Positions 40,082-52,190 of a stretch of 64,000 nt of DNA are shown here, one piece after another. Position 1 is the stretch's first letter. Every line of letters starts with the position of its first letter. Below the pieces are notes generated by a model. That model did not search any database, was not told the DNA's origin, and was given only the letters and a program-made list of their open reading frames with translations. A program made the translations under genes and the position numbers. This DNA comes from Micromonospora sp. R77 (GTDB taxonomy: Bacteria > Actinomycetota > Actinomycetes > Mycobacteriales > Micromonosporaceae): the NCBI RefSeq assembly GCF_022747945.1, contig NZ_JALDST010000001.1, positions 868,001 through 932,000 on the forward strand, written 5' to 3'.

Positions 40082-40131
40082 TTCACGGAAAGAGTGGCCA
40101 CTCCTCATGGAATGGCCACTCTTTCCGTGAA
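40082..40131 (-). terminator. 23-bp inverted repeat hairpin after the his operon
   Basis: The arms 40082-40104 and 40109-40131 match at 22 of 23 positions around a TCAT loop, and contain ACGGAAAGAGTGGCCACT. On the minus strand it follows ridA by 34 nt and is followed by UUUGUG, so it fits an intrinsic terminator of the his operon. Its core is the same as that of the direct repeats at 12011-12151. Confidence 0.75.
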
Positions 40132-40164
40132 AAAGGCCGCCGAGCGCGAAGCGGGGTGGGGTGG

Positions 40165-40578
40165 TCAGGGGGCGGGGAGCCAGGCTTCCAACTCGACCTC
40201 GACCAGGTGCTCCGGGTCGAGCAGGCCGGCCACCACCACCATGGTCGCCGCCGGGCGGACCGCGCCGAACACGGCGTTGTGCGCCCGGCCCACCTCGTCG
40301 GCGTACAACCGGTCGGTCACGTACATCCGGGTGCGGACCACGTCGGTGGGCTCCGCGCCCACCTCGGCGAGGGCGGCCAGGCCGATCCGCAACGCCTGCG
40401 CGGTCTGCGCCGCGGCGTCCCCGACGTGCACCACCCGGCCGTCGACCGTCGACGTGCACCCCGCCGTCCAAGCCAACTGACCGGCCCGGACCACCCGCGA
40501 GTAGCCGTACAGCGCCTCCCACGGGCCGCCCGAGCCGAGCCGGGTGACGACCCCGTCGTCCCCCGCCACCGTCGTCAC
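40165..40578 (-). CDS. RidA family enamine/imine deaminase
   Basis: 137 residues of the YjgF/YER057c/UK114 family, which hydrolyse reactive enamines released by PLP enzymes. Key regions are [20 protein letters not shown] and [10 protein letters not shown] with the substrate-binding Arg. The GTG overlaps the hisA stop (GTGA), so it is the last gene of the his operon. Its position suggests it protects the pathway from reactive side products, but this is inference. Confidence 0.9.
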   Translation of the reverse strand: MTTVAGDDGVVTRLGSGGPWEALYGYSRVVRAGQLAWTAGCTSTVDGRVVHVGDAAAQTAQALRIGLAALAEVGAEPTDVVRTRMYVTDRLYADEVGRAHNAVFGAVRPAATMVVVAGLLDPEHLVEVELEAWLPAP

Positions 40579-41303
40579 GAGGCGGTCCGCAACGTCTCCA
40601 GCGCCTCGGCCACGGTGAACGCGCCGGCGTAGAGCGCCTTTCCGGCGATCACACCCTCCACGCCGAGCGGCTCCAGGGTCGCCAGGGCGCGCAGGTCGTC
40701 CAGCGTCGAGACGCCCCCCGAGGCGATCACCGGGGCGGAGGTCCGGGCACAGACCTCGCGCAGCAGGTCCAGGTTCGGCCCGCGCATCGTGCCGTCCTTG
40801 GTGATGTCGGTCACCACGTAGCGGGTGGCGCCCGCCTTGTCCAGGCGCTCCAGCACCTCGAACAGGTCACCGCCGTCGCGGGTCCAGCCGCGCGCCGACA
40901 GGGTACGACCGCGCACGTCCAGGCCGATCGCCACCCGGTCGCCGTACTCGCCGCAGACCCGGTCGCACCACTCCGGGTTCTCCAGCGCGGCGGTGCCGAT
41001 GTTCACCCGCGCCGCCCCGGTGCCCAGCGCGGCGTGCAGCGACTCGTCGTCCCGGATGCCGCCGGAGAGCTCCACCTTCACGTCGAGCCGGCGGACCACC
41101 TCGGCGAGCAGGTGCGCGTTCGTGCCCCGGCCGAACGCGGCGTCCAGGTCCACCAGGTGGATCCACTCCGCCCCGTCGGACTGCCACGCCAGCGCGGCCT
41201 CCACCGGGTCGCCGTACCCGGTCTCGCTGCCGGCGGCGCCCTGCACCAGTCGGACGGCCTGACCGTCGGCGACGTCCACGGCGGGCAACAGGGTGAGGCT
41301 CAC
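40575..41303 (-). CDS. priA: ProFAR isomerase, probably bifunctional HisA/TrpF (PriA)
   Basis: 242 residues, a TIM barrel with catalytic Asp in [15 protein letters not shown] and Asp in [14 protein letters not shown], and phosphate motifs ELSGGIRDD and PVIASGGVS. In actinobacteria lacking trpF this protein also isomerises phosphoribosylanthranilate. No trpF is seen beside trpC here, and the sequence has the PriA-type [12 protein letters not shown] loop, so dual function is likely. It is in the his operon and overlaps ridA. Confidence 0.93.
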   Translation of the reverse strand: MSLTLLPAVDVADGQAVRLVQGAAGSETGYGDPVEAALAWQSDGAEWIHLVDLDAAFGRGTNAHLLAEVVRRLDVKVELSGGIRDDESLHAALGTGAARVNIGTAALENPEWCDRVCGEYGDRVAIGLDVRGRTLSARGWTRDGGDLFEVLERLDKAGATRYVVTDITKDGTMRGPNLDLLREVCARTSAPVIASGGVSTLDDLRALATLEPLGVEGVIAGKALYAGAFTVAEALETLRTAS

Positions 41304-41319
41304 AGGTCTTCTCCTCGCA

Positions 41320-41643
41320 TCAGGTACGACGGTCCAGGGCGATCACCACGATCGCCGGCAGGACCAGCAGCAACAACACGACCAACGCCAACCGCAGCGC
41401 CAGGTCGTCGACGAAACTCCAGATACCGACCAGCGCCGCCCCGGTGAACAGCACGATCGCCGCCCGCTCCCGGCGGGTGTGCCGGGCCAGCCGGCCGTTC
41501 CGGCCGCGCCGCAGCTTCGGCGTCAACCGGCGTACGACGGCCCGCCGTCGCTCCCGACGGGCCACCCGGCGGCGGCGGACGGCGCGCTCCCGCTCCAGCT
41601 CGGCCTGGCGGGCCTCGCGGCGGCGGGCCCGCTCCTTGCTCAC
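41320..41643 (-). CDS. Small basic membrane protein within the his operon
   Basis: 107 residues. The first ~60 are extremely rich in Arg and Glu ([20 protein letters not shown]), a probable charged helix or RNA-binding-like segment. Two hydrophobic helices follow ([17 protein letters not shown] and [20 protein letters not shown]). It lies 16 nt upstream of hisA and about 100 nt after hisH. Family and function are unknown; the histidine context may be only co-transcription. Confidence 0.75.
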   Translation of the reverse strand: MSKERARRREARQAELERERAVRRRRVARRERRRAVVRRLTPKLRRGRNGRLARHTRRERAAIVLFTGAALVGIWSFVDDLALRLALVVLLLLVLPAIVVIALDRRT

Positions 41644-41742
41644 CGCGCGCCCACAGCCCGGCGCCCGGCTCGCCGCACCGGCCCGCTCCGCGCGCGCTCG
41701 CCGAGCGGCCCCGGGCCCGCGCCCCCGGCGCGCTCCGACCGC

Positions 41743-42366
41743 TCACAGGCCGGCGAGCCAGTTGCGCAGCAGCGTGGCGCCGGTGTCGGCGGACTTCTCC
41801 GGGTGGAACTGGGCCGCCGACAGCGGCCCCCGCTCCACGGCGGCCACGAAGTCGGTCCCGTGGTGGGCGGTGGTCACCCGGGCGCCCGCCGCGACGAGCC
41901 CGGCCACGTCGTTCACGCCGTAGGAGTGGACGAAGTAGAAGCGGCTGTCGGCGGGCAGCCCGGCGAAGAGCACCGAGCCGGCCGGCGCCTCGACGGTGTT
42001 CCAGCCCATGTGCGGCAGCCGCCGGGCGGGCAGCTTCGTCACCCCGCCGGGCAGCAGCCCGAGCCCCTTGGTCACCACGCCGTGCTCGTCACCGTGCGCG
42101 AAGAGCACCTGCATGCCGACGCAGATGCCGAGCACCGGCCGGCCGTCGGCCACCCGCTCGGCGATGACCGGACCGGCGCCCAGCGCCTCGATCCCCGCCA
42201 TGCAGGCGGCGAACGCGCCCACGCCCGGCACCACCAGGCCCTCCGCCTCGGCGGCGGCGGCCAGATCGTCGGTCACCGTGACGTCCGCGCCGACCCGCTC
42301 CAGGGCACGCTCCGCCGAGCGCAGGTTGCCCGACCCGTAGTCGAGCACCACGATCCGCTTGGCCAT
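41743..42366 (-). CDS. hisH: Imidazole glycerol phosphate synthase, glutaminase subunit
   Basis: 207 residues. The class I glutaminase triad is visible: Cys in LGICVGMQVLF, and His/Glu in AQFHPEKSADTG. It supplies ammonia to HisF through the barrel. The ATG comes one nt after the stop of the 52-residue membrane protein gene, so expression is tightly linked. Confidence 0.96.
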   Translation of the reverse strand: MAKRIVVLDYGSGNLRSAERALERVGADVTVTDDLAAAAEAEGLVVPGVGAFAACMAGIEALGAGPVIAERVADGRPVLGICVGMQVLFAHGDEHGVVTKGLGLLPGGVTKLPARRLPHMGWNTVEAPAGSVLFAGLPADSRFYFVHSYGVNDVAGLVAAGARVTTAHHGTDFVAAVERGPLSAAQFHPEKSADTGATLLRNWLAGL

Positions 42367-42367
42367 C

Positions 42368-42525
42368 TCATCCCCTCCCGGGCAGCAGCCAGAGCAGGCC
42401 GCCGACGGTGGCCAGGACGGCCAGCACTCCGGCGATCACCACCGCGACGCGGGGCGCGCCCTGCTTGTGCAGGGACCACGCCCCACCCACCAGGACGCCG
42501 CCCACGATCAGCAGCACCGTACCCA

Positions 42526-42526
<1 letters not shown>
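42368..42526 (-). CDS. 52-residue two-helix membrane protein between hisB and hisH
   Basis: The ATG overlaps the hisB stop by one nt (TGATG) and the TGA ends one nt before the hisH ATG, so it fills the gap exactly. The protein starts MGTVLLIVGGVLVGGAW, has a short basic loop (SLHKQGAPR) and a second helix VAVVIAGVLAVLATVGGLLW. Perfect packing in the operon and a complete reading frame make it a real gene. It is not a family I recognise. Confidence 0.75.
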
Positions 42527-45596
<3,070 letters not shown>

Positions 45597-45676
45597 GGCG
45601 GCCCGCTCCGGGGCGACCCGCGCCGCCCGGGAGGCGGGACGGTGAGCCGGGACACGCCGTCGTGGCGAGATCGGGC

Positions 45677-45682
45677 TAGGCT
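45677..45682 (+). promoter_or_regulatory. -10 box for a leaderless LON-domain gene mRNA
   Basis: TAGGCT followed by six nt and GTG 45689. Confidence 0.6.
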
Positions 45683-45688
45683 CGTTCC

Positions 45689-46393
45689 GTGACTGTGCGG
45701 CTGCCGGTGTTCCCGCTCGGAACGGTGCTCTTCCCGGGACTGGTGCTGCCGCTGCACATCTTCGAGGAGCGCTACCGCGAACTGGTGCGCCACCTGCTCG
45801 CCCGACCCGAGGGGGCGCCCCGCGAGTTCGGCGTGGTGGCCATCCGGGCCGGCTGGGAGGTGGCCGCGGCCGGGCCGCCGGAGCGACCGGGGCTGGGCGG
45901 CGGCGAGGTGACCCTGCACGAGGTGGGGTGCACCGCCGAGCTGCGGCAGGTCACCGAGCTGGACGACGGCGGGTTCGACATCGTCACGGTGGGGCGGCGC
46001 CGGTTCCGGGTGGTCGAGGTCGACGACTCCGCCGCGCCCTACCTGACCGCCGAGGTGGAGTGGCTGCCCGAGTCGACCGGGCCGGACGAGGTGGCCGACC
46101 TGCTCGCCGCCCGGGTGATCTCGGTCTTCCGGCAATATCTCGGGCTGATCCGGCCCGACCCGGAGGAGGTCTCCGAGCAGCTGCCGGAGGATCCCACGGT
46201 GCTGTCGCACCTGGTCGCCGCGACGGCCGCGCTGACCGTCGCGGACCGGCAGCGGCTGCTCGCCGTCGACGACACCGCCGGCCGGCTCCGGGCCGAGCTA
46301 CGGCTGCTCAACCGCGAGGCGGCGCTGCTGCGTCAGGTCCGGGCGGTTCCGGTGCCGCTGACCGAGCTGGCCGGTCCGCCGGCCCCCAACTGA
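45689..46393 (+). CDS. LON peptidase N-terminal (substrate-binding) domain protein
   Basis: 234 residues matching the stand-alone LON N-terminal domain: [50 protein letters not shown] and [13 protein letters not shown]. It lacks the ATPase and protease parts, so it cannot degrade proteins itself; the usual suggestion is adaptor or chaperone activity. It diverges from hisD. The 3' end overlaps the convergent DUF2567 gene by about 85 nt as drawn. Confidence 0.9.
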   Translation: MTVRLPVFPLGTVLFPGLVLPLHIFEERYRELVRHLLARPEGAPREFGVVAIRAGWEVAAAGPPERPGLGGGEVTLHEVGCTAELRQVTELDDGGFDIVTVGRRRFRVVEVDDSAAPYLTAEVEWLPESTGPDEVADLLAARVISVFRQYLGLIRPDPEEVSEQLPEDPTVLSHLVAATAALTVADRQRLLAVDDTAGRLRAELRLLNREAALLRQVRAVPVPLTELAGPPAPN

Positions 46394-47143
46394 CCTCGCC
46401 GGCACCGAGCCCACCCGCACCGAGCCCGCCGGCACCGAGCCCAACCGCCTCGACCGGCGGCCAGGCCGCGTCGAGATCGGGCTCCGGCCGCAGCGACGGC
46501 CACCGGGACCAGCCGGCCAGCAGGGTGTACGTCACCGCCACGCCGAAGGCCGGCAGCAGCAGGTTGCCGTGCGGCACCGGCAGCACGCCGAGGAGCCAGT
46601 CCACGCCGCCGGCCCGCAGGTCGGCCGGCTTGGTGAAGGCCCGCCCGTCCGGCGCGGTCTCCAGCAGCCGGTGGTACGTCGCGAGCCCGATCCGCCGACC
46701 CAACTGCCAGGCGACCACCGCCGCGCCGAGTGCGCCCAGGACCCCGGCGACCAGCCAGACCGGGCCCCGCCGGCGACGCAGCAGGAACCACAGGGCGAGC
46801 CCGGCGAGCACCCCGAAACCGAGCCCGAGCAGGCTGAACCACCCGTCGGCGGCGATCGGCTGCTCCGGCTGGGTGGTGCCGTAGATCGCCCCCTCGGGGG
46901 TCTTCACCACCGGGGTGTCCGGGGCGACGGCCGCCCAGAGCAGCCCCCAGCGGCGCGCCCAGCACGGTCAGCAGCAGCGCGACGCCCACGGCGAGCCCGA
47001 GCGCCCGGCGTATCCCCCGGGCGGGCCGCGCGGGTGACCGGGGTGGCGTACGGCGGGGGCGGCGGGGCGTCGCCGCGCGGCGGCTCGGCGGGCCCGCCGG
47101 GCTGGTCGGCGGGACGCTCGGGGTCGGAGGTGTCCGGGCTCAC
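46308..47143 (-). CDS. DUF2567-type membrane protein, two probable frameshifts
   Basis: The pieces MSPDTSDPERPADQPGGPAE (polar N-terminus), GVALLLTVLGAP (first membrane helix) and VVKTPEGAIYGTTQPEQPIA onward lie in three frames; shifts near 47030 and 46945 join them. The long part has FSLLGLGFGVLAGLALWFL, VWLVAGVLGALGAAVVAW and LLLPAFGVAVTYTLLAGW as membrane helices and the extracellular motif AADGWFSLL. This resembles the actinobacterial DUF2567 family of unknown function. The C-terminal GAGGLGAGGLGAG comes from short DNA repeats and the true end may be earlier. Confidence 0.65.
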
Positions 47144-47190
47144 CCGATGATCCTCTCAGGCCGGGCGGCGGCGCGGGGTGCCGGTGCCGG

Positions 47191-48894
47191 TCACCGGGCG
47201 AACGGCTCCAGCATCACCGCGGCGGCCTTCAGCCACGCCGCCCGGGTCTCCGGCTGGAGCTGGTGGTACTCGATCGACGAACCGGTCTCCAGCGCCGCGT
47301 CGTACGGCACCACGGCCACGGCGCGGGTCCGGGTGGCGAAGTGCCGCTCCAGGTCGTCCTGGAGCGACGAGCGGCCCGGCGTCGGGCAGGAGATCAGGGT
47401 GACCGCGTTGTCGGCCAGCTCCCCCATCCCCACCTCGTGCAGCAGGTCGAGCATCCAGTCGGCGCTGAACGCGGCGTCCTCGCGGGGCACGGTGGTGACC
47501 ACGAGCTGGTCGGCGGCCTGCATCACGGTGCGCCAGTTCGGGCTCTCCACGTTGTTGCCGGTGTCCACGCAGACCACGTCGTGGGTACGCCGCAGCAGCT
47601 CCAGCACCCGCTTGACGGTGAACTGGTCCAGCCGCTGCGCGAAGCGCGGGCTCTCCTCCCCAGCCAGCACGTCGTACGAGCCGTCGGAGGCGTGCCGCAG
47701 GTAGTCGTCGAGGTGCTCCAGCAGGGGTGCGCCCTCCAGGATCTCGATCTGCGCGAGGTCGGAGATCAGGTGCCGGATGGTCCGGGCGTGCCGGGCGCTG
47801 CCGGCGCGCAGCCCGAGGGTGCCGCGCAGCTCGTTGTCGTCCCAGGCGAGCACGCCCCGCCCGCGCACGCTGCCCACCGTGGCGGCGGCCAGCACGGTGG
47901 CGGTGGTCTTGTGCACGCCGCCCTTCGGGTTGGCGAAGGCGAGCACCCGTGGGGTGCCCAGCTCCCGGCGGAGCACCCCGGCGGCCCGCTCCTGCTCGGT
48001 CTCCGGGGCCGGCGCCTCGCCACTCCACCCGGGCCGGCTCGCTGCGCACCGGATAGCCGTCGGAGATCGCCGGTGGTTGGACGCCGGCACCGGCTCCACG
48101 GCCGGCCGGTACGTCGGGACGGGCTCCGCCGCCGGGAGCGCGGGCTCCGCCGCCGGATAGCTCGGTGGCCGGTAGCCGCTGTCGAGCAGCGGGGCGTAGC
48201 GGGACTCCGGGGGCGGTGCCTCGTGCCGGTAGCCGTTGTCCAGCACCGCGTAGCGGGACTCGACGGAGGCGGTGCCCTCGGCGCGGCTCGGGCACGGAGC
48301 GACCCACCGCCGGTTCGGCCCGGTGCGGCGGGTCCGCCCGGTACGCCGGATCGGTCCGGTACGCCGGCTCGGCGCGGGGTGCGGGCAGCGGGTCGACCCG
48401 GGAGCCGGGCTGCCGGTCGGCCCGGTAGCCGGTGTCGGTGCCGTAGGCCGGGTCGACGCCGTACCCGGGCTCGGCGCCGTACGTCGACGCGGTGCCGTAG
48501 GCCGGCTCGGCACCGTAGCTCGGCTCGGCCTGGTAGCCGGGCTCGGCCGGGTAGCCGGGCTCGGCCGGGTAGCCGGGCTCGGCGCGGCAGCCGGGTTCGA
48601 GGGTGTGACGGGTCGAGCCGGTAGGCGGGCTCGACCCGGTAGCTCGCCTCCACCCGGTAGGCGGCCTGCGTCGTACGTCAGGTCGGCGGGACGGGCGGTC
48701 GCGGACGCGCGGCCGGACCACGCCGTGCCGCCGCCGCGTCGAGGCAGCGGCTCGACGGCCGCGCTCTCCTCGGCGCGGTGGTCCGCCTCGGCCTGCTCCG
48801 CGCTCCGGCCACCGAGCCGGGCCTGGTCGAGCAGCGCCCGCCACCGCGGTGCCGGCTCAGCCTGCCGACCCCAGCCGGTTTCGCTGCCATCCAA
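47191..48894 (-). CDS. MinD/ParA-like ATPase with long Tyr/Pro/Glu repeat linker, several frameshifts
   Basis: The C-terminal ~260 residues are a ParA/MinD-type ATPase with the deviant Walker A FANPKGGVHKTTATV, then VVCVDTGNNVESPNW and VVTTVPREDAAFSADWML. The N-terminal ~70 residues (TGWGRQAEPAPRWRALL) are a separate conserved patch. Between them lies a disordered linker. Read in its best frames it has repeats of the type AEPGYP/AEPxYG/DPAY, rich in Tyr, but four or five one-base shifts are needed between 48000 and 48660. TTG 48894 follows GGGAGG; ATG 48915 is in frame. Its role could be positioning or regulation rather than plasmid partition; no parB or parS is near. Confidence 0.75.
   Translation of the reverse strand: MDGSETGWGRQAEPAPRWRALLDQARLGGRSAEQAEADHRAEESAAVEPLPRRGGGTAWSGRASATARPADLTYDAGRLPGGGELPGRARLPARPVTPSNPAAAPSPATRPSPATRPSPATRPSRATVPSRPTAPRRRTAPSPGTASTRPTAPTPATGPTGSPAPGSTRCPHPAPSRRTGPIRRTGRTRRTGPNRRWVAPCPSRAEGTASVESRYAVLDNGYRHEAPPPESRYAPLLDSGYRPPSYPAAEPALPAAEPVPTYRPAVEPVPASNHRRSPTAIRCAASRPGWSGEAPAPETEQERAAGVLRRELGTPRVLAFANPKGGVHKTTATVLAAATVGSVRGRGVLAWDDNELRGTLGLRAGSARHARTIRHLISDLAQIEILEGAPLLEHLDDYLRHASDGSYDVLAGEESPRFAQRLDQFTVKRVLELLRRTHDVVCVDTGNNVESPNWRTVMQAADQLVVTTVPREDAAFSADWMLDLLHEVGMGELADNAVTLISCPTPGRSSLQDDLERHFATRTRAVAVVPYDAALETGSSIEYHQLQPETRAAWLKAAAVMLEPFAR
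48540..48594 (-). repeat. Three 18-bp tandem repeats in the linker of the MinD-like gene
   Basis: On the plus strand the unit GTAGCCGGGCTCGGCCGG occurs twice exactly and a third time in altered form, encoding AEPGYP repeats when read in the appropriate frame. Confidence 0.65.
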
Positions 48895-48992
48895 GGCTCG
48901 CCCTCCCAGACCCATCGATATCCGCCTGACAGGCTACGAACGAAACCCTATTCGGACCACACCCGTCTGCGCACATCCGTAGGTGGCCATCT

Positions 48993-49894
48993 TCACCGCC
49001 GTACCGGAGTTTTTTCCGTCCCGCCCACGTCCGGCGAGGTCGGCGCGGGTGCGCCGGACGATACGCCGTCACCCGGGCGCGGTGAGGAACCGCTCACCGA
49101 GGGTGCGGCTTCCGACGAATCGCCCACCGGCGGCGGGGTGGTCAGGTCGTCGTCGGCGGGTGGGCGGGCCACGTCCCGCTGCTCCGGCAGCGGCGGGGTG
49201 AGCACCGTCCGGTCCAGGCGCACCAGCTCCGGCCGGGTCGACGGCCCGCACGTCGAGCCGCGCCGCCAGGGCCCGCAGCCGCGCCGCCGGGCCCCGGACC
49301 AGCGCCGCATAGACGCAGGCGCAGGCCGTCCGGTAGGCCGCCGCCTCGGCGGCGGAGACCTGCGCGCCGCTGGCGTACACCCGGCGCAGGTCCGGGTCCG
49401 CGGCGGCGGCCGGGGCGGCGGCGCGGGCCCGGTAGTCGGCGGCCTCCCGGTCCTTGCGGTCGGCGACCTGCGCCATTCCCGCGACCACGTCGCCGGGGAG
49501 CCGCAGCGCCGCGATCCGGACGAGCTCGGTCTGCCGGCCGGGCAGTGGCACCCGGGCGACGACCGCCGAGACCGGCAGTCCGTCGAGCGCCACGGCCGTC
49601 TGCTGCGGGGTGAGGTAGGTCGAGAAGGAGACCAACGCGTACCACCCGGCTGGCCGGCGGTGACGGACCGGCCAGTGCGGCCAGCTCGACGGCGGCGGCG
49701 TCCAGGTAGTCGGGGATCGGGTCGCCGGCGGCCACCCCCACCCGGGTGACCTCGCCGACGGTCCGGTCGACCGCCGGCCCGCGCCGCCCGGTCCACGCGG
49801 CGGCGAGCAGGACCGCCGCCGCGCAGAGCAGGGCGACCCAGGTCAGCGTGGCCGACCGGGACCGGCCGGGGCGCGCCGGCTCGTCGGTGGACAC
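48993..49894 (-). CDS. Hypothetical membrane-anchored protein, probable frameshifts
   Basis: GTG 49894 follows AGGAGA by four nt. The N-terminus MSTDEPARPGRSRSATLTWV leads into one membrane helix (ALLCAAAVLLAAAW), then an extracellular domain: VGVAAGDPIPDYLDAAAVEL in one frame, YLTPQQTAVALDGLPVSAVV through VYASGAQVSAAEAAAYRTAC in the next, and a polar tail ending ARPPADDDLTTPPPVGDSSE in a third. Shifts lie near 49650 and 49235. It is not a recognised family. It sits between rluD and the MinD-like gene on the same strand, and could be the membrane partner of that ATPase, but this is only positional. Confidence 0.6.
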
Positions 49895-49919
49895 GGCGTC
49901 TCCTGCTCGTCGCTCGCGG

Positions 49920-50864
49920 TCAGTCGCGGAGGATCTCCAGCGCGCGGGCCAGGTCCTCCGGGTAGTCGCTGACGAAGGTGACCTGATCGCCGGTACGCGG
50001 GTGCGCGAAGCTCAGTGACCGGGCGTGCAGCCACTGCCGGCTCAGCCCGAGCCGCGCCGACAGGGTCGGGTCGGCGCCGTAGGTCAGGTCGCCGACGCAC
50101 GGGTGGCGCAGGGTCGAGAAGTGCACCCGGATCTGGTGGGTACGCCCCGTCTCCAGCCGCACGTCGAGCAGGCTCGCCGAGCGGAACGCCTCGAGCGTGT
50201 CGTAGTGGGTGATGCTCGGCTTGCCGCCGGTGACCACCGCCCAGCGGTAGTCGTGGTGCGGGTGCCGGTCGATCGGCGCGTCGATGGTGCCGCGCAGCGG
50301 GTCGGGGTGGCCCTGCACCACCGCGTGGTAGCGCTTCTCCACCTCGCGGTACTTGAAGGCCCGCTTCAGCGCGGTGTACGCCTGCTCGCTCTTGGCCACC
50401 GCCATGATCCCGGTGGTGCCGACGTCGAGCCGGTGCACCACGCCCTGCCGCTCGGCGGCGCCGCTGGTGGAGATCCGGTGGCCGATGGCGGCCAGCGCGC
50501 CGATCACGGTCGGGCCGGTCCAGCCGGGGCTGGGGTGCGCGGCCACGCCGACCGGCTTGTCCACCACCACGATGTCGTCGTCGGCATAGACCACGTTCAG
50601 GCCGGGCACCGCCTGCGGCACCACGGTCGGCGGGGCGACCGGGGCGGGCAGGGTCACCTCCAGCCAGGAGCCGGCCTTCACCTTGTACGAGTTGGCCCGC
50701 GCGATCCCGTCGACCAGCGCGTCACCGGCGTCGACCAGGGTCGCCGCGGCGGTGCGGGAGAGCCCGAAGAGCCGGGACACGGCCTGGTCCAGCCGCATGC
50801 CGTCGAGGCCGTCCGGGACGGGCAGGGAACGCTGGTCGCCGCCCGCGGCGAAGGCGGCCGTCAT
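49920..50864 (-). CDS. RluD-type pseudouridine synthase
   Basis: 314 residues. An N-terminal S4 RNA-binding domain ([20 protein letters not shown]) precedes the RluA-family catalytic domain, with the catalytic Asp in [19 protein letters not shown] and motif [19 protein letters not shown]. It probably modifies 23S rRNA helix 69 or a similar target. The ATG overlaps the lspA stop (ATGA), a common lspA-rluD arrangement. Confidence 0.93.
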   Translation of the reverse strand: MTAAFAAGGDQRSLPVPDGLDGMRLDQAVSRLFGLSRTAAATLVDAGDALVDGIARANSYKVKAGSWLEVTLPAPVAPPTVVPQAVPGLNVVYADDDIVVVDKPVGVAAHPSPGWTGPTVIGALAAIGHRISTSGAAERQGVVHRLDVGTTGIMAVAKSEQAYTALKRAFKYREVEKRYHAVVQGHPDPLRGTIDAPIDRHPHHDYRWAVVTGGKPSITHYDTLEAFRSASLLDVRLETGRTHQIRVHFSTLRHPCVGDLTYGADPTLSARLGLSRQWLHARSLSFAHPRTGDQVTFVSDYPEDLARALEILRD

Positions 50865-51481
50865 GCCCGCCCCCGCTGCTCGCTGCCGGCGGCGGCGTCG
50901 GTGCTGTCCGGCGTGCCGTCGGGCGCGGCGCCGGCCCGGCGGCCGTCGCGCTGCCGGCCGGTCAGCTCCAGGATCACGGCCAGGGTGACCCCGCAGACCA
51001 GGGCGCTGTCGGCCAGGTTGAACACCGGCCACACCTGCCCGTACGGGTCGAAGAGGCTGATCATGTCGACCACGTGGCCGACGAAGTGGCCGGGCGCGCG
51101 GAAGATCCGGTCGGTGAGGTTGCCGAGCGCCCCGCCCAGCACCAGGCCCAGTGAGACCGCCCAGGGCACCGAGCGCAGCCGCAGCGCCATCCAACCGATC
51201 CAGCCGATCACGCCGATGGTGATCAGCGGGAAGATCCAGGTGTGGCCGGAGCCGATGCTCCACGCCGCGCCGCTGTTGCGGGTGAGCGTGAGATAGACGG
51301 TGCCGCCGAGCAGCGACACCGGACCCCGACCGGTCAGGGACGACAGCGCGAGCTGCTTGGTGCCCAGGTCGGCCAGGAGGGCGACCAGGGCGACGCCGAG
51401 GAGGACCCCGACCGCGGTACGCCGGGGCGTGCCGCCACCCGGCTCAGCGGTGCCGGATCCGGCGGGCGGTGCTGCGGTCAT
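50861..51481 (-). CDS. lspA: Lipoprotein signal peptidase (signal peptidase II)
   Basis: 206 residues with four membrane helices. The catalytic aspartates are in [20 protein letters not shown] and VFNLADSAL. It cleaves prolipoproteins after the Lgt step; lgt is also in this window but far away. Residues after ~178 form a polar tail. It is coupled to rluD. Confidence 0.95.
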   Translation of the reverse strand: MTAAPPAGSGTAEPGGGTPRRTAVGVLLGVALVALLADLGTKQLALSSLTGRGPVSLLGGTVYLTLTRNSGAAWSIGSGHTWIFPLITIGVIGWIGWMALRLRSVPWAVSLGLVLGGALGNLTDRIFRAPGHFVGHVVDMISLFDPYGQVWPVFNLADSALVCGVTLAVILELTGRQRDGRRAGAAPDGTPDSTDAAAGSEQRGRA

Positions 51482-51546
51482 CTGCTCCCCATCGACGCTC
51501 TCGGCGGTGATCTGTCACCGTCTGGACGAGCCGCCGGGGAGCGGGC

Positions 51547-51966
51547 TCAGCGCCGCTCCTCCAGCTGCTTGCAGGTCACGCAGAGGGTGGCCGACGGGAA
51601 GGCGGCGAGCCGCTCCACCGGGATGGGGTTGCCGCACCGCTCGCACCAGCCGTAACCACCCTCGTCGAGCCGCTCCAGGGCGCGCTCGACCTGCGTGATC
51701 CGTTCCAGGATGCTGTTGGCGAGTGAGATCTCCTGCTCGCGCTCGAACGTCTTGGTGCCCGTGTCGGCCTGGTCGTCCCCGGCCGAGTCGGTCAGCCGGT
51801 CACGCTGCAGCTCGGTGATCTCGCTCAGCGTCTGATCGTACTCGGCGCGCAACTCGTCGCGCCGGGCCGCCAGCGCCGCCCGGATCTTCTCGGTCTCCGC
51901 CGCGCTGCGGGTGGCCTTCGCCACCGGCTTGCGGCCGGCGGTCCTGGTGTCGGCTGGCTTCGCCAT
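51547..51966 (-). CDS. DksA/TraR-type zinc-finger protein
   Basis: 139 residues. An N-terminal Lys/Ala/Arg-rich segment (MAKPADTRTAGRKPVAKATR) is followed by a long helical hairpin (ELRAEYDQTLSEITELQRDR) and the C4 zinc finger CERCGNPIPVERLAAFPSAT ending LCVTCK. It is a RNA polymerase-binding candidate of the DksA superfamily, though without the DxxDxA tip seen in true DksA it may act differently. ATG 51966 has GGAG ten nt upstream. The upstream 51967-52190 holds only the promoter region. Confidence 0.88.
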   Translation of the reverse strand: MAKPADTRTAGRKPVAKATRSAAETEKIRAALAARRDELRAEYDQTLSEITELQRDRLTDSAGDDQADTGTKTFEREQEISLANSILERITQVERALERLDEGGYGWCERCGNPIPVERLAAFPSATLCVTCKQLEERR

Positions 51967-52190
51967 CGTCAGCTCCCTCGGCCGCGAGTTCCGCGGCGAT
52001 CGGCGTGCCTGGGCAGGGACCGCCGGCACGGCGTCCCCCATGTACGGAACGGGCGCACGCCGATCACGGCCGTGCACTCCGGAGGGTGGCAAGAATACGG
52101 AACGTACAGGCGTCCGACAATGTGCCGCACCGTAGCACCGTGCTTCCACCCCGAACAGCCACCAATCGGGGCAAAGGGAACGCTAGCAGA

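Noticed and set aside
40082..40131. Inverted repeat as an insertion-sequence end
   Set aside because: There is a single short hairpin with a 4-nt loop and no transposase; terminator use is sufficient, although the core is repeated elsewhere.
47191..48894. Chromosome or plasmid partition parA with parS sites
   Set aside because: No parB partner and no recognisable parS palindrome are near; only a generic MinD/ParA-like ATPase can be supported.
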